The notes: generated by a model not told the origin, from the letters alone. A DNA stretch of 64,000 nt from Flagellimonas oceanensis (GCF_003992595.1 NZ_RZNA01000049.1:186001-250000), one strand, 5' to 3'. Positions 27,473 to 37,687 are shown, counted from the stretch's first letter. Made by a program: numbers and translations.

Positions 27473-30400
27473 TTATGGGCGGTTTATCGGCTTTTCCGAA
27501 AAACGGATCAAGCTATCTTTTCCCATGACCTGTGCAGGTTGGTTTTCACTGGATGGCCCTTCCTTTTTTTCTTCCTTTTCTTTTTTGTTGAAGACCTTGT
27601 GCATCAACTCCTTGAAACTGTCAAAATCAACTTGATAGGATAGGCCCACTCCTTGGGTATATCCCTGTCTTTCAGCCAAAAATTGTTGTATTTGATTTTC
27701 CCTATTGAAAATCTTGGCGCTCAATGTTCCCTCATCGTTCAACAATACCTGTACCTCGACATCACCTGCCACCACGGTTTCGGATACACCACCTACCGGC
27801 ACCCCTACCCTTCCATTGACCAAAATACGATCGGACAACTGGGTGGAAACCGTTACCCCTATTCTATCTTCCGTGGCTATGTCAGCATTGGGATCGTTAT
27901 AGCCTTGCTCATAAGAGACCCCAAAATTAAGTTTGTCGTTATTGCCGGACAAAATTTGATTGAAGAGCCCTGAGGCTGTCTGTATAAGGTTTCCAGTAAC
28001 GGCCTGCTGGTTGATACCGCCGGATTGCGGGTTGACGAAAGTGCCTTGGGCCAACAGGAAAAAGGCGTTCCTTTCCTTAATGGTAGGATCCTGTAGTCGA
28101 TATTCCAACTCGGACTGTACCACGGAATTGGTTCCTGGAAATTCAATCCCAAAGTTGATGTTGGGACTTTCCAGTTCCCCATCCAGGCGAACGACAACTT
28201 CGGTGGGTATTCTTCCCCGATATCCAGCATTGTCCAATAGCGGTGCTGGATTGGCATTGAGTTCGTATACCGCTTCCAAATTCAATTGGGCGGCCAAGGG
28301 ATCCTGCTCCCAAAGAATGGTGCCCCCGGGGCGCACTTTGAACTTCTTATCGATCACCCCTCCATATTTAAAGTTGTACTCTCCGGTAACCACAACAAAG
28401 TCCCCGTACATATTGAACTTTCCGTTCGTATTGATTTCTATCAATAAAATCCCCTCTCCTGTTCCCTTCAGGGAACTACCCGTGGTTTGGTCCACCACGA
28501 TCTCCACTTCGGCTTCAGGGGTCACAGCAAGGTCAAAGGCCATTTCCAATCCTTGGTAATCCTCCAAAACACGCTCTTCCTCAAAGGAACCCGTCCCGTC
28601 CTTTTCTATAAAGTTGATAAAGGAGTAATCCCCAACGCTGGTCACATCGCTCAAAGGAATCTTGAGTGAAGAGCCTCTTGCCGTGGTGGCATCCACGGAG
28701 ATGGTCAGGGCATCGGTCGGGCCATAGATACTTCCCGTACCATTGATAAATCCAGTACCGTAGTACAGGGATTCCTCATCGTATTCGGTATTGAGGATCA
28801 TAAAACGGTCGTTTTGGGTATCCAAATCAAGGCCCAGGTACCAATCATCAAAACCTGTGTGGCTTATGGTACCGTCCAAGATTGCGGTAGTGCCCTCTTC
28901 CACATCCGACAGTTCTACATTTTCAAAATAGAAGGTTTGGTCGAAAAGCCGGACCTGGGAACGTGGCGCAAAGTCGTAGTCCACGTTCAGGTATGGGATT
29001 CCAAGACCCGCATCGTTCAGGGTCAACAAGCCGTTGATGGAGGGGTTGTTGACATCCCCTTTGACCACGGCGTCCCCACTGACCTTGCCCCTGATATTGG
29101 AAATGATCTCCTCCCCCAAGGGCCTAAAGGGCTCTAAGGCAAAATCCGTGAAATTGGCCGTTAAATCGAGTTCTTGCTTATCATTAATATTGGTAACCTT
29201 ACCATTGATGCTCATACGTTCCTTGTCGTCATCGATAAGCCATGTGCTCACCCCGAATTCCGTAAGGTCGTTGTTTCCATAGATCCCGACTTCCAAATCG
29301 CCCATGCGCAGTTCATTGACACTGAAATTTTGGATGTTCAGACTGGACGTGGGGAGGTAGTTACCATCTTTCTGTAAAATATTGAGAAAACCGTCCACTT
29401 GCCCGTTCATTTTCAAGCTGTCAATGGCGGGCGTTATTTTCTCGAGGGACACCAATTTGAATTGAAGGTCGATATCCTTATAAGTGGAATCGGCGAACTC
29501 CCCCCTCAAGCGAATCTGCTCCTCATTGTTGTTGTCCATGACCACATCCTCTATCCGAATACTGTCCAGGGAACTGTTGAAGATCACCTTGTTCTTATTG
29601 TTCCCGTTTTTGTTGAGTACCCAGGTATTGCCCTTGAAACTCACATCGGATTTTTTGAGTCCAATCACGGAACGGTTATTTTGATTGAAAGTATGGTAAA
29701 AGTTCAGGTTATAGCTGTCATTGTACTCGCTCCCCCCCTTGAATTCCGTTCTAAAGAAGAGGGTATCCTTGATTGTGGTATTGATCAGACTGAAATCCTT
29801 GATATCGTAGTAGACGGTGGACATATCCTTTACCGATACGAAAGTGTTGAAGAGCGGGTTCTTGTTGTCTATTTTCAACTCAATATTGTCGAAGGTATTG
29901 CCAAAGGCCTCAATACTCGGCGATTTAAAGGTAAGTTTAAAGTCACTTTGGTCCGCCTGAATGGAACCCCTGATGTAGGTATTGGGGTCAAAAGCGATCT
30001 CGGGCACGAAAACATCCACGATCTTGTTGTAGATCTTGAAATTGAAATCCAGGTACTGCCTATCGGAAATCTCAAAGGGCTGGTAGTTGGTATAAATGCT
30101 ACCAATGGAGTTCTGGACCAATTTGCCCAATTCGTTCACTTTGAAGCTTCCCCGCATATAGCCTGTGATGATATCGGGGGAATTGATTTCCACCGTTCGG
30201 ATAGTGTCGCGTTCAAAGGAAGAGGTCACACTGAAATCCTCAAAGTAATAAGTGTCGTTTATATTTTGATAGGTTGTATTGGTAAACTGAAGCTGCCCAG
30301 CCATATCATCCAGGTTATTGCCCTCGATGTCCATATCCACATGACCTTTGAAAATGGAAATACTATCGTTGATGAGGTTCAGTTTCTTTAGGTCGGCATA

Positions 30401-31924
30401 GTCCACAGCGGCCACGAAATTAAACTTGTTCTGCCGTGCCCCAAAGTTGGCCAATCCCTGAAAATCGAACCTAAAGTTTTCATCGTTGCACAAAAGAACT
30501 CCGTCGAACAGTTGGTTCCTCAAAACACCCGAAACCTTTATCTTATTGTATTCGTAGTCGTTGAACTCGAATTTGTAAACATCCCCTGAGATTTCAGTGT
30601 TCAAGCTCTCTGCCACAAACCCTTTCCCTTCCACGTTCATGTCCATTGAGGCCAGTCCAAAGTCTTCATTTTCAATAAAGCTGCCCAGGTCAAAGTCGAT
30701 CAAGGAAATAAAACCAATGTAAGAGGCTTCGTCTATGGTCTGTACGTTGGTCATCTGCAGATCCACGTAGCTATCGCCCACGGCAGTGTTCAGGTTAACG
30801 GTAACATCGATGGAGGTTTCGGTGATCTCAGCATCGCCACGAACGGTGAACTGCCCCAGCTTTTGGACCGATTCAGGAATATTACGCCCTAGAATCTTGG
30901 GCAAGATGCTTCTCAATTGATAATAACTCGATGTGAGGTTGTCGATATCGCCCCGTAGCACAAAGGGGGCATGTTCACTGAACATATTATCGAACCTGAA
31001 ATCCCCTCGGATTCCCGTATTGTCAGTGAACAAAAACAGATCATCCACCTGGAGCTGATTGAGCACTCCACTGAAACCCCCTGTAAAGGTCACTGTCTTA
31101 TCTTGACCAAACTCATCGTAAAACGCATTGATTTCATTGAGAGACACGGAGGATTCCGTGAAATTGGCATCGATGTTCACCAAATTGATGAAATCCGCCA
31201 AATCCTCCCGTTCATAATTGAACACCAGATTTCCTTTCAGTTCGGATTGTTCGGTATCGATGAGCAAATCATCAAACCGCATCTGCTGTTTGGTATATTT
31301 GAAATCCGTTGCCAGTTTTTTCAAGCGTATGCCGCGCTTGGCCAATGTGGAAAGGTCGTCGATTTTCAGGGAAACATCCGGCCCCAATATTTGGAAATCG
31401 TGTGAAGCGATCTCGATTTCAGAGAAATTCAATACTTCGGGCTTCTCTAAATTTTCATCAATCAGTCTGAACTTTCCATTATGTATTTCGATTTCATCTG
31501 AAGAAAGAAAAAATGGTGGAGTTCCCGGGGCGCGGGGTTTACCATCATCCAATTTGGCCACGAACACATCCAAGTTGGTATCCTTCTCCCCCTCGTAGGT
31601 TTTCAGGTTAAAGGTCAGTCCATCCAACTCCATGCCACCAAACTCCATTTTATTGTTGGCCATGTTACGTAGATTGAGAATCGACGTGGATAATTTATGG
31701 ATATGGAAAAGGGTGTCCAGTCTGTAATCCTCCACATAAATGCCCTTGATGTTCGCATTCAGGTTGAAGAGGGACATACTGATTCGCTCAATCTGTATAT
31801 TGGTCCCGAACTCCTCGTTCAAGGTATCCGTGGCATATCGGCCCAATCTGGTCTGCACGGCCGGAATGGAAAGTACCAGCGAACCCAATACCAAAATAAG
31901 GATGATGGCCAGCAGGATGCGCAA
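27473..31924 (-). CDS. TamB-family translocation and assembly module protein
   Basis: A very large (1483 residues) periplasm-spanning protein. A hydrophobic anchor (LLAIILILVLGSLVLSI) is followed by long beta-rich repeats of the AsmA/TamB type, and the last 400 residues form the TamB (DUF490) domain. That domain includes a beta-helix-like stretch GTGFINGTGSIYGPTDAL and the C-terminal barrel-like region near NLIQTASGLFNQILSG. TamB proteins bridge inner and outer membranes and help lipid transport or outer-membrane assembly. The usable start is TTG at 31924, but in-frame basic residues (KKLRK) upstream look like part of the protein, so the true start may lie further up and overlap the tsaD promoter region. 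Confidence 0.9.
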   Translation of the reverse strand: MRILLAIILILVLGSLVLSIPAVQTRLGRYATDTLNEEFGTNIQIERISMSLFNLNANIKGIYVEDYRLDTLFHIHKLSTSILNLRNMANNKMEFGGMELDGLTFNLKTYEGEKDTNLDVFVAKLDDGKPRAPGTPPFFLSSDEIEIHNGKFRLIDENLEKPEVLNFSEIEIASHDFQILGPDVSLKIDDLSTLAKRGIRLKKLATDFKYTKQQMRFDDLLIDTEQSELKGNLVFNYEREDLADFINLVNIDANFTESSVSLNEINAFYDEFGQDKTVTFTGGFSGVLNQLQVDDLFLFTDNTGIRGDFRFDNMFSEHAPFVLRGDIDNLTSSYYQLRSILPKILGRNIPESVQKLGQFTVRGDAEITETSIDVTVNLNTAVGDSYVDLQMTNVQTIDEASYIGFISLIDFDLGSFIENEDFGLASMDMNVEGKGFVAESLNTEISGDVYKFEFNDYEYNKIKVSGVLRNQLFDGVLLCNDENFRFDFQGLANFGARQNKFNFVAAVDYADLKKLNLINDSISIFKGHVDMDIEGNNLDDMAGQLQFTNTTYQNINDTYYFEDFSVTSSFERDTIRTVEINSPDIITGYMRGSFKVNELGKLVQNSIGSIYTNYQPFEISDRQYLDFNFKIYNKIVDVFVPEIAFDPNTYIRGSIQADQSDFKLTFKSPSIEAFGNTFDNIELKIDNKNPLFNTFVSVKDMSTVYYDIKDFSLINTTIKDTLFFRTEFKGGSEYNDSYNLNFYHTFNQNNRSVIGLKKSDVSFKGNTWVLNKNGNNKNKVIFNSSLDSIRIEDVVMDNNNEEQIRLRGEFADSTYKDIDLQFKLVSLEKITPAIDSLKMNGQVDGFLNILQKDGNYLPTSSLNIQNFSVNELRMGDLEVGIYGNNDLTEFGVSTWLIDDDKERMSINGKVTNINDKQELDLTANFTDFALEPFRPLGEEIISNIRGKVSGDAVVKGDVNNPSINGLLTLNDAGLGIPYLNVDYDFAPRSQVRLFDQTFYFENVELSDVEEGTTAILDGTISHTGFDDWYLGLDLDTQNDRFMILNTEYDEESLYYGTGFINGTGSIYGPTDALTISVDATTARGSSLKIPLSDVTSVGDYSFINFIEKDGTGSFEEERVLEDYQGLEMAFDLAVTPEAEVEIVVDQTTGSSLKGTGEGILLIEINTNGKFNMYGDFVVVTGEYNFKYGGVIDKKFKVRPGGTILWEQDPLAAQLNLEAVYELNANPAPLLDNAGYRGRIPTEVVVRLDGELESPNINFGIEFPGTNSVVQSELEYRLQDPTIKERNAFFLLAQGTFVNPQSGGINQQAVTGNLIQTASGLFNQILSGNNDKLNFGVSYEQGYNDPNADIATEDRIGVTVSTQLSDRILVNGRVGVPVGGVSETVVAGDVEVQVLLNDEGTLSAKIFNRENQIQQFLAERQGYTQGVGLSYQVDFDSFKELMHKVFNKKEKEEKKEGPSSENQPAQVMGKDSLIRFSEKPINRP

Positions 31925-31943
31925 CAGTATTTTACGAAGTTTT

Positions 31944-31971
31944 TTGATAGGGCTTTTATGTTTTACCTTTG
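31944..31971 (+). promoter_or_regulatory. Promoter of tsaD
   Basis: TTG at 31944-31946, 17 bases, then TACCTTTG at 31964-31971: both boxes of the Bacteroidota consensus at plausible spacing. Transcription would start near 31978, 19 bases before the GTG start of tsaD. The same 17-base spacing occurs before the DUF4159 gene. Confidence 0.55.
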
Positions 31972-31996
31972 ACGACCAATTTTTGTTCCAAAACCT

Positions 31997-33028
31997 GTGG
32001 AAAATCCAAAAAAATACATTCTTGCGATCGAATCATCCTGCGATGATACCTCTGCTGCCGTTCTTTGCGGTACAAAAGTACTGAGCAATGTGGTAGCTAC
32101 CCAAGAAATCCACAAGCAATATGGAGGTGTTGTGCCAGAGCTTGCCTCAAGGGCACACCAACAAAATATTGTTCCCGTGGTACACCAAGCCTTGGCAAAG
32201 GCAAATATCGACAAAAAACAACTATCCGCCATAGCCTTTACCAGGGGCCCTGGACTTATGGGCTCTCTGCTGGTGGGCACCTCATTTGCCAAGTCACTGG
32301 CATTGGGGCTGGACATACCTTTGATCGAGGTCAACCACATGGAGGCCCACATCCTGGCCCATTTTATCGAAGATGAAAACCAGACCGCACCCACATTTCC
32401 GTTTTTGGGAATGACCATTAGCGGTGGGCATACACAAATTGTGAAGGTAACCGATTACTTTACCATGGAGGTCTTGGGTGAAACTTTGGACGATGCCGTG
32501 GGCGAAGCCTTTGACAAAAGTGCCAAATTGATGGGGCTTCCCTATCCCGGCGGACCATTGATCGACAAATATGCGAAGCTCGGTAATCCCGAAGCGTTTC
32601 CATTCCCCAAACCAAAAGTGGATGGACTCAATTTTAGTTTTAGCGGACTCAAGACCAGTATTCTTTACTTTTTACAGCGAGAGACCCAAAAGAACCCCGA
32701 TTTTGTCCCAGAGCACATGAACGATATCTGTGCTTCGGTGCAGCATACGATTCTGGAGATTTTGATGGACAAGTTACAATTGGCCGTAGAACAGACGGGC
32801 ATCAAGCAAATAGCCATTGGTGGAGGGGTTGCGGCCAATTCCGGAATCCGCGCCAGGCTCAAGGAAGCTGAAGAAAAGTTGGGCTGGCAAACCTTTATTC
32901 CTAAATTTGAGTATTGCACGGACAACGCGGCCATGATCGGAATCGTGGGTTACCTTAAATTTGAAAAAGGCAAGTTCACGGACCAAAGCATAGCCGCCAA
33001 GGCTCGTTACGCCATCGGTGCCCATTAA
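31997..33028 (+). CDS. tsaD: tRNA N6-adenosine threonylcarbamoyltransferase
   Basis: A 343-residue TsaD (Kae1/YgjD) that transfers the threonylcarbamoyl group onto A37 of tRNAs reading ANN codons. Motifs include ILAIESSCDDTSAAVL at the N-terminus, the metal-binding NHMEAHILAHF (two histidines), GMTISGGHTQIV, and GGGVAANSGIRARL and CTDNAAMIG at the C-terminus. It starts with GTG at 31997, followed by Glu-Asn-Pro. It is read away from TamB and is followed 14 bases later by rsmE. Confidence 0.97.
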   Translation: MENPKKYILAIESSCDDTSAAVLCGTKVLSNVVATQEIHKQYGGVVPELASRAHQQNIVPVVHQALAKANIDKKQLSAIAFTRGPGLMGSLLVGTSFAKSLALGLDIPLIEVNHMEAHILAHFIEDENQTAPTFPFLGMTISGGHTQIVKVTDYFTMEVLGETLDDAVGEAFDKSAKLMGLPYPGGPLIDKYAKLGNPEAFPFPKPKVDGLNFSFSGLKTSILYFLQRETQKNPDFVPEHMNDICASVQHTILEILMDKLQLAVEQTGIKQIAIGGGVAANSGIRARLKEAEEKLGWQTFIPKFEYCTDNAAMIGIVGYLKFEKGKFTDQSIAAKARYAIGAH

Positions 33029-33042
33029 TATAAACTTTACGT

Positions 33043-33750
33043 ATGCAGCTTTTCTACAATGCCAAATTGGATCACAGTGCCAAGCAATTTGTTTTTCCGC
33101 CGGATGAAAGCAAACACATTGCCCGGGTACTCCGAAAATCCGAAGGGGATATTGTGCGCATTACCAATGGCAAAGGTTATTTGTTCGAGGCCGAGATTTT
33201 GGAGCCTGACCAAAAAAGGTGCAAAGCACGTATCATTTCACAAACCAAATCCATACCCAGAAGGTACAAGCTTCACATGGTGGTCGCCCCCACCAAAATG
33301 AACGACCGTTATGAGTGGTTCTTGGAAAAGGCCACGGAAATAGGGGTGGATGAGATCACTCCCATCATTTGCGATCACTCCGAGCGAAAAACCATCAAAC
33401 TGGAGCGCATGGAACGCGTATTACAGTCTGCCATGAAACAATCCTTGCAGACGTTTTTACCCAAACTCAACCCACCCATTTCCTGTCAGGAGTTTTTAGA
33501 ATCCGATACTTCCATAGGCTTCAGGTTCATTGCCCATTGCCAAAATGGTGAGAAGATGGAGTTGAAGCGCAAAGTAATCGCTGATAATGATGTTACTATT
33601 TTAATCGGCCCGGAGGGAGATTTCTCCAAAAAGGAAATAGATACCTCGAAGGAAAAAGGATACATACCCGTTTCCTTGGGAAGGAATCGACTACGAACCG
33701 AGACAGCTGCCATTGTTGCCTGTACCACGGTGGCGATTATCAACAACTAA
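33043..33750 (+). CDS. rsmE: 16S rRNA (uracil-1498-N3)-methyltransferase
   Basis: A 235-residue SPOUT-fold RNA methyltransferase. The N-terminal PUA-like domain contains DESKHIARVLRKSEGD. The C-terminal knot is marked by ILIGPEGDFSKKEID and VSLGRNRLRTETAAIVA, both signatures of RsmE. It modifies U1498 of 16S rRNA in the small subunit. It is directly downstream of tsaD, so both are translation-support genes in one operon. Confidence 0.95.
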   Translation: MQLFYNAKLDHSAKQFVFPPDESKHIARVLRKSEGDIVRITNGKGYLFEAEILEPDQKRCKARIISQTKSIPRRYKLHMVVAPTKMNDRYEWFLEKATEIGVDEITPIICDHSERKTIKLERMERVLQSAMKQSLQTFLPKLNPPISCQEFLESDTSIGFRFIAHCQNGEKMELKRKVIADNDVTILIGPEGDFSKKEIDTSKEKGYIPVSLGRNRLRTETAAIVACTTVAIINN

Positions 33751-33766
33751 AAGGGACTACCCCCCA

Positions 33767-33794
33767 TTGGTTACAAAGTAATGTCCTATTTTTG
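33767..33794 (+). promoter_or_regulatory. Promoter of the DUF4159-permease operon
   Basis: TTG at 33767-33769, 17 bases, then TATTTTTG at 33787-33794. Transcription would start near 33801, so the TTG at 33800 cannot be the translation start and the ATG at 33818 is preferred. Confidence 0.5.
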
Positions 33795-33817
33795 AGGGGT
33801 TGGTTAACCACTTTTGC

Positions 33818-34468
33818 ATGAAACAACGCAATCACTTTCTTTGCTTACTACTGTTCTTCGCAGTAACGGTCACACAGGCCCAGCAGATTGCCATACTCAA
33901 ATATGGTGGTGGTGGCGACTGGTATTCCAATCCTACGGCACTTCCGAACCTGATTCAATTTTGCAATGACAACATTGAGACCAAAATCGATCCAGAACCT
34001 GAAACCGTAGAAGCGGGAAGTGTATCTCTCTTTAAATATCCTTTTTTGCACATGACTGGGCATGGCAATGTCTTCTTCACTGATGAAGAGGTACAGAACC
34101 TGAGAACCTATCTGTTGTCTGGCGGTTTTCTCCATATTGATGACAACTACGGCATGGAACCCTACCTACGAAGGGAACTGGAAAAGATTTTCCCCGATAA
34201 ACCATTGGAGGAACTAGGTGCCGACCATCCCATATTTTCACAAAAATTCAACTTTCCGGACGGACTGCCCAAAATCCATGAACACGATGGCAAACGCCCA
34301 CAGGCCTTTGGCATATTTGAACAAGGCAGGCTGGTTTTACTGTATACCTTCGAATGCGACCTTGGGGACGGCTGGGAAGACCCTAGCGTACACAACGACC
34401 CACAAGAGGTCAGGACAAAGGCCTTGCAAATGGGGGCCAATATCGTGGAATATGCTTTTAAAAGTTAA
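33818..34468 (+). CDS. DUF4159 exported protein
   Basis: A 216-residue protein from the ATG at 33818, which gives MKQRNHFLCLLLFFAVTVTQ, a standard signal peptide. The mature part contains AILKYGGGGDWYSNPTALP, HMTGHGNVFFTDEEVQNL and GGFLHIDDNYGM, all hallmarks of DUF4159, a fold that resembles a glutamine-amidotransferase-like or flavodoxin-like domain. It probably works in the periplasm; no enzymatic role is established that I can state. It is followed three bases later by a permease gene. Confidence 0.85.
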   Translation: MKQRNHFLCLLLFFAVTVTQAQQIAILKYGGGGDWYSNPTALPNLIQFCNDNIETKIDPEPETVEAGSVSLFKYPFLHMTGHGNVFFTDEEVQNLRTYLLSGGFLHIDDNYGMEPYLRRELEKIFPDKPLEELGADHPIFSQKFNFPDGLPKIHEHDGKRPQAFGIFEQGRLVLLYTFECDLGDGWEDPSVHNDPQEVRTKALQMGANIVEYAFKS

Positions 34469-34471
34469 GTT

Positions 34472-35572
34472 ATGAATGCAAAAACAATTGCCAACGGAAT
34501 ATTAAGGGCCGTGGCCATTATCACAGGGGTCGTGGTATTGGGTTGGTTCTTCTATAAAATCCAATCCGTCCTGGCCTATTTGGCCATTGCAGCGGTATTG
34601 GCCTTGCTGGGCAGGCCCATAGTATTGTTTTTACGTAAAAGGCTCAAATTCCCCAACACCTTGGCAGTTGTGGCCACCATGGTATTCATGCTGTCCATTT
34701 TCCTGGGGATTCTAGCCCTTTTCATCCCATTGGTGGCCGAGCAGAGTAAAAACCTGTCCCTGCTGGACATCGAGGCCCTTAAAGGGGACTTGAATACACT
34801 TTACTTGCAAACCCTGGATTATTTCGGTGCCTCCACTGGGAGTTTCAACACCTTGTTGAACGAATCCCATATCGAGGAAAATGTGCTACAAGGATTGGAT
34901 TTGCGTTTTATCCCAAACTTTCTGAATTCCTTTGTCAATGCATTGAGCAATTTCAGTATCGGACTTTTTTCCGTGCTGTTCATTTCCTTTTTCTTTTTAA
35001 AGGACAGTAAATTAATGCAAAACGGTATCTTGACCTTTGTGCCCAATGACAAGGAAAGCAACTTGGTCAAATCCATAGACAAGATCAACAACCTGCTCTC
35101 AAGATACTTTGCTGGAATTTTGCTTCAGCTATTCATTCTCTTTGTGATCTACACCATTGCCTTGTTGATCGTCGGGGTCGAAAATGCCATTGTGATCGCA
35201 TTCCTTTGTGCCCTGTTCAATATCATTCCATACATAGGTCCGATCATAGGTGGAGTGATCATGATCACCCTGACCATGACAAGCTCACTGGGAGCGGATT
35301 TCAGTACGGTCGTTTTACCCAAGGCCATGTATGTTCTAATCGGTTTGACCATAGGTCAATTGATCGACAATTTCTTTTCACAACCCTTTATTTTTTCCAC
35401 CAGTGTCAAGTCGCACCCCTTGGAAATCTTCCTGATCATCATCATAGCCGGATTACTTTTCGGGGTCATCGGAATGGTAGTTGCCGTACCGGGATACACC
35501 GCCATAAAAGTTATTTTAAAGGAATTTTTAGCAGAATATTCATTTGTGAAAAAATTGACCAAAAACTTATAG
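34472..35572 (+). CDS. AI-2E/PerM-family permease
   Basis: A 366-residue inner membrane protein with about eight membrane helices, of the AI-2E transporter (UPF0118) family. Features are an N-terminal helix pair ending in LGRPIVLFLRKRLK, a soluble segment (about 100-160), and the conserved IIPYIGPIIGGVIMI and GLTIGQLIDNFF near residues 250 and 290. Members have been linked to signal export or to sodium/proton exchange; the substrate here is unknown. It is translated closely after the DUF4159 gene and followed by the methyltransferase gene after seven bases. Confidence 0.88.
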   Translation: MNAKTIANGILRAVAIITGVVVLGWFFYKIQSVLAYLAIAAVLALLGRPIVLFLRKRLKFPNTLAVVATMVFMLSIFLGILALFIPLVAEQSKNLSLLDIEALKGDLNTLYLQTLDYFGASTGSFNTLLNESHIEENVLQGLDLRFIPNFLNSFVNALSNFSIGLFSVLFISFFFLKDSKLMQNGILTFVPNDKESNLVKSIDKINNLLSRYFAGILLQLFILFVIYTIALLIVGVENAIVIAFLCALFNIIPYIGPIIGGVIMITLTMTSSLGADFSTVVLPKAMYVLIGLTIGQLIDNFFSQPFIFSTSVKSHPLEIFLIIIIAGLLFGVIGMVVAVPGYTAIKVILKEFLAEYSFVKKLTKNL

Positions 35573-35579
35573 TTTCACT

Positions 35580-36764
35580 TTGAATAAACTAATACTAAAT
35601 ACTGGTTCACAAGACTTTATTCTTGATAATTTATCATCTGACATCATGGCAGTTTTGCTTGCGAGACCTATTTTTGAAGGAATTTCCCAAAAAGAGTTGG
35701 CCGAGCAGATTGAAGCGAAGAAAAAGTGCCAGGACAAGCTTCCTACTTGGTTCAACACACCCAAAATTTATTACCCCAACAAACGCAACATCGAACAGAC
35801 CAGTTCGGAAATCACAGCGACCTACAAAGCTGGAATCGTGAGCGGGAGATCTTTGGTTGACCTCACGGGGGGATTTGGTGTTGACAGTTATTTTTTTTCC
35901 AAAAAAATCGATAGGGTACTGCATTGTGAAATCAATCCGGAATTGAGTGATATTGCCCGTCATAATTTCAAGGTTTTCGGGCAAAAAAATATGGAATGCC
36001 ATGCAGAAGATGGGCTGTCATTTTTAAAAAAAACAACAACGAAATTCGATTGGATCTATGTGGACCCATCCCGAAGAAATGATAAAAAGGGCAAGGTATT
36101 TTTATTGGAGGATTGTCTCCCAAATCTGCCTGAACACCTTCCCTTACTTTTTGATAAAACAGAAAAAATTCTTGTAAAAACCTCTCCGCTTTTTGATATA
36201 AAAAAAGGAATCGGGGAATTGGATTTTATAAAAGAGGTTCATGTTGTGGCCGTCCACAATGAAGTAAAGGAACTCCTCTTTGTTTTGGAAAAAGGATACA
36301 GGGGAAGCATCGAAATAAAAACCGCCGATCTATATCAAGAACAAATCAATTCCTTCGATTTTGAACTGGGGGATGAGCAGGAAGTCCAAACCCATTTTGG
36401 AGCACCTTCCTCCTATTTGTATGAGCCCAATGCGGCCATTTTGAAGTCCGGTGGCTTTAAGTCGGTGGCGAGTACCTTTGGTTTAAAAAAGCTGCACCCC
36501 CATTCCCACTTGTACACATCCGATAAATTGATTGAGTTTCCCGGAAGGCGGTTTTACATTGAGCGATCACTCCCCTATTCCAAAAAGTCTTTTAAGTCAA
36601 TGGGGATATCTAAAGCGAACATCACAACAAGGAACTTCCCCATGTCGGTTGCCGAGCTTCGCAAAAGGCACAAAATCAAGGATGGCGGCGATCGTTACCT
36701 CTTTTTCACAAAGACCACCGGTGATTCGTTATGGCTCTTGGACTGCAAAAAAGCAATGGATTAG
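35580..36764 (+). CDS. Class I SAM-dependent methyltransferase with THUMP-like domain
   Basis: A 394-residue protein starting with TTG (Asn-Lys-Leu-Ile-Leu). The SAM-binding motif is LVDLTGGFGVDSYFFSKK near residue 95, followed by HCEINPELSDIARHNFKVF, and a catalytic-type DWIYVDPSRR near 160. The C-terminal third has the layout of the THUMP-like domain seen in Bacteroidota methyltransferases. An RNA substrate is likely from this domain, but the modified base is unknown. Its end overlaps the end of the convergent esterase gene by four bases. Confidence 0.82.
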   Translation: MNKLILNTGSQDFILDNLSSDIMAVLLARPIFEGISQKELAEQIEAKKKCQDKLPTWFNTPKIYYPNKRNIEQTSSEITATYKAGIVSGRSLVDLTGGFGVDSYFFSKKIDRVLHCEINPELSDIARHNFKVFGQKNMECHAEDGLSFLKKTTTKFDWIYVDPSRRNDKKGKVFLLEDCLPNLPEHLPLLFDKTEKILVKTSPLFDIKKGIGELDFIKEVHVVAVHNEVKELLFVLEKGYRGSIEIKTADLYQEQINSFDFELGDEQEVQTHFGAPSSYLYEPNAAILKSGGFKSVASTFGLKKLHPHSHLYTSDKLIEFPGRRFYIERSLPYSKKSFKSMGISKANITTRNFPMSVAELRKRHKIKDGGDRYLFFTKTTGDSLWLLDCKKAMD

Positions 36765-37687
36765 TCCAAGTTCCCCAACCAATCAAAAAGGAGATTTATC
36801 CAGTTTTTCAGTTTTTCATCATGCAGGGCCAAGGAAAATCCATGTCCCCCTGTGGGATAAATGTGCATGGTCGTGGGCACCTTGTGTGCTCTCAGAGCAT
36901 CAAAAAACATGGTGGTATTCTCAACGGGCACTGTTTCATCGTCCATGGCATGTAACAAAAAGGTAGGGGGTGTTTTATCATCCACATGCTTTTGGTTGGA
37001 CAGGTAATCGACCTCTTCAACGGTCGGGTCCTCCCCCACCAAGGAAACCCTGGATCCGGTATGGGTGCTGGGCACCCCCAAAGTTATCACGGGATAGATC
37101 AACGCCATAAAATCGGGTCGTGCGGACAGATCATCGGCTTCGTCTTGTTTTTTGTATACCTTCTCATTGTAATGGGTTCCCAAAGTGGATGCCAAGTGGC
37201 CTCCAGCTGAAAACCCCATGATTCCGATCTTGCTTTCGGAAATATTCCAATCCGCTGCCTTGGACTTTACCAATCTAATGGCGCGTTGGGCATCTTGCAA
37301 GGGCACCACGTTCTTACCTTCGGTAATGGATTTGGACCACGGCAGGCGATACTTTACCACAATGCCCGCGACTCCTTTTGCGTTGAGTGCCTTCGCGATT
37401 TCCGTACCCTCCCAATCATAAGCCAACCCGTGGTAACCACCTCCGGGGAAAATGACCACGGCCTTGCCATTGGCGTTCCGTTTTGCGGGCAGATATACCT
37501 CCAAAGTTGGTATTTGCACATTGGTGATCCATATGATTCCATCCTCGGTATGTTCCACTACTTCCTTTTCAGGAGATTCCACTTGGTTCGGTATGGATTT
37601 GGGCCATAGTGATATAATGGTATCTTGAGCTGACATTCCCATGGAGAACAATATAAGCAGTAGCGTTAATTTTTTATGTTTTTTCAT
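36761..37687 (-). CDS. Exported alpha/beta-hydrolase esterase (BD-FAE type)
   Basis: A 308-residue secreted hydrolase with a signal peptide (about residues 1-20, ending GMSAQ). The oxyanion region is VIFPGGGYHGLAYDW, the nucleophile elbow GFSAGGHLAS (Ser near residue 160), then an acid in DDETVPVENT and the histidine in GGHGFS. This arrangement is that of the bifunctional feruloyl and acetylxylan esterases common in Bacteroidota. It probably removes acyl groups from plant or algal glycans. It shares a tail-to-head order with three more small hydrolase genes upstream. Confidence 0.87.
   Translation of the reverse strand: MKKHKKLTLLLILFSMGMSAQDTIISLWPKSIPNQVESPEKEVVEHTEDGIIWITNVQIPTLEVYLPAKRNANGKAVVIFPGGGYHGLAYDWEGTEIAKALNAKGVAGIVVKYRLPWSKSITEGKNVVPLQDAQRAIRLVKSKAADWNISESKIGIMGFSAGGHLASTLGTHYNEKVYKKQDEADDLSARPDFMALIYPVITLGVPSTHTGSRVSLVGEDPTVEEVDYLSNQKHVDDKTPPTFLLHAMDDETVPVENTTMFFDALRAHKVPTTMHIYPTGGHGFSLALHDEKLKNWINLLFDWLGNLD

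Noticed and set aside
29399..30391. 330-codon plus-strand frame inside TamB
   Set aside because: It is antisense to a well-supported gene and has no recognisable domain.
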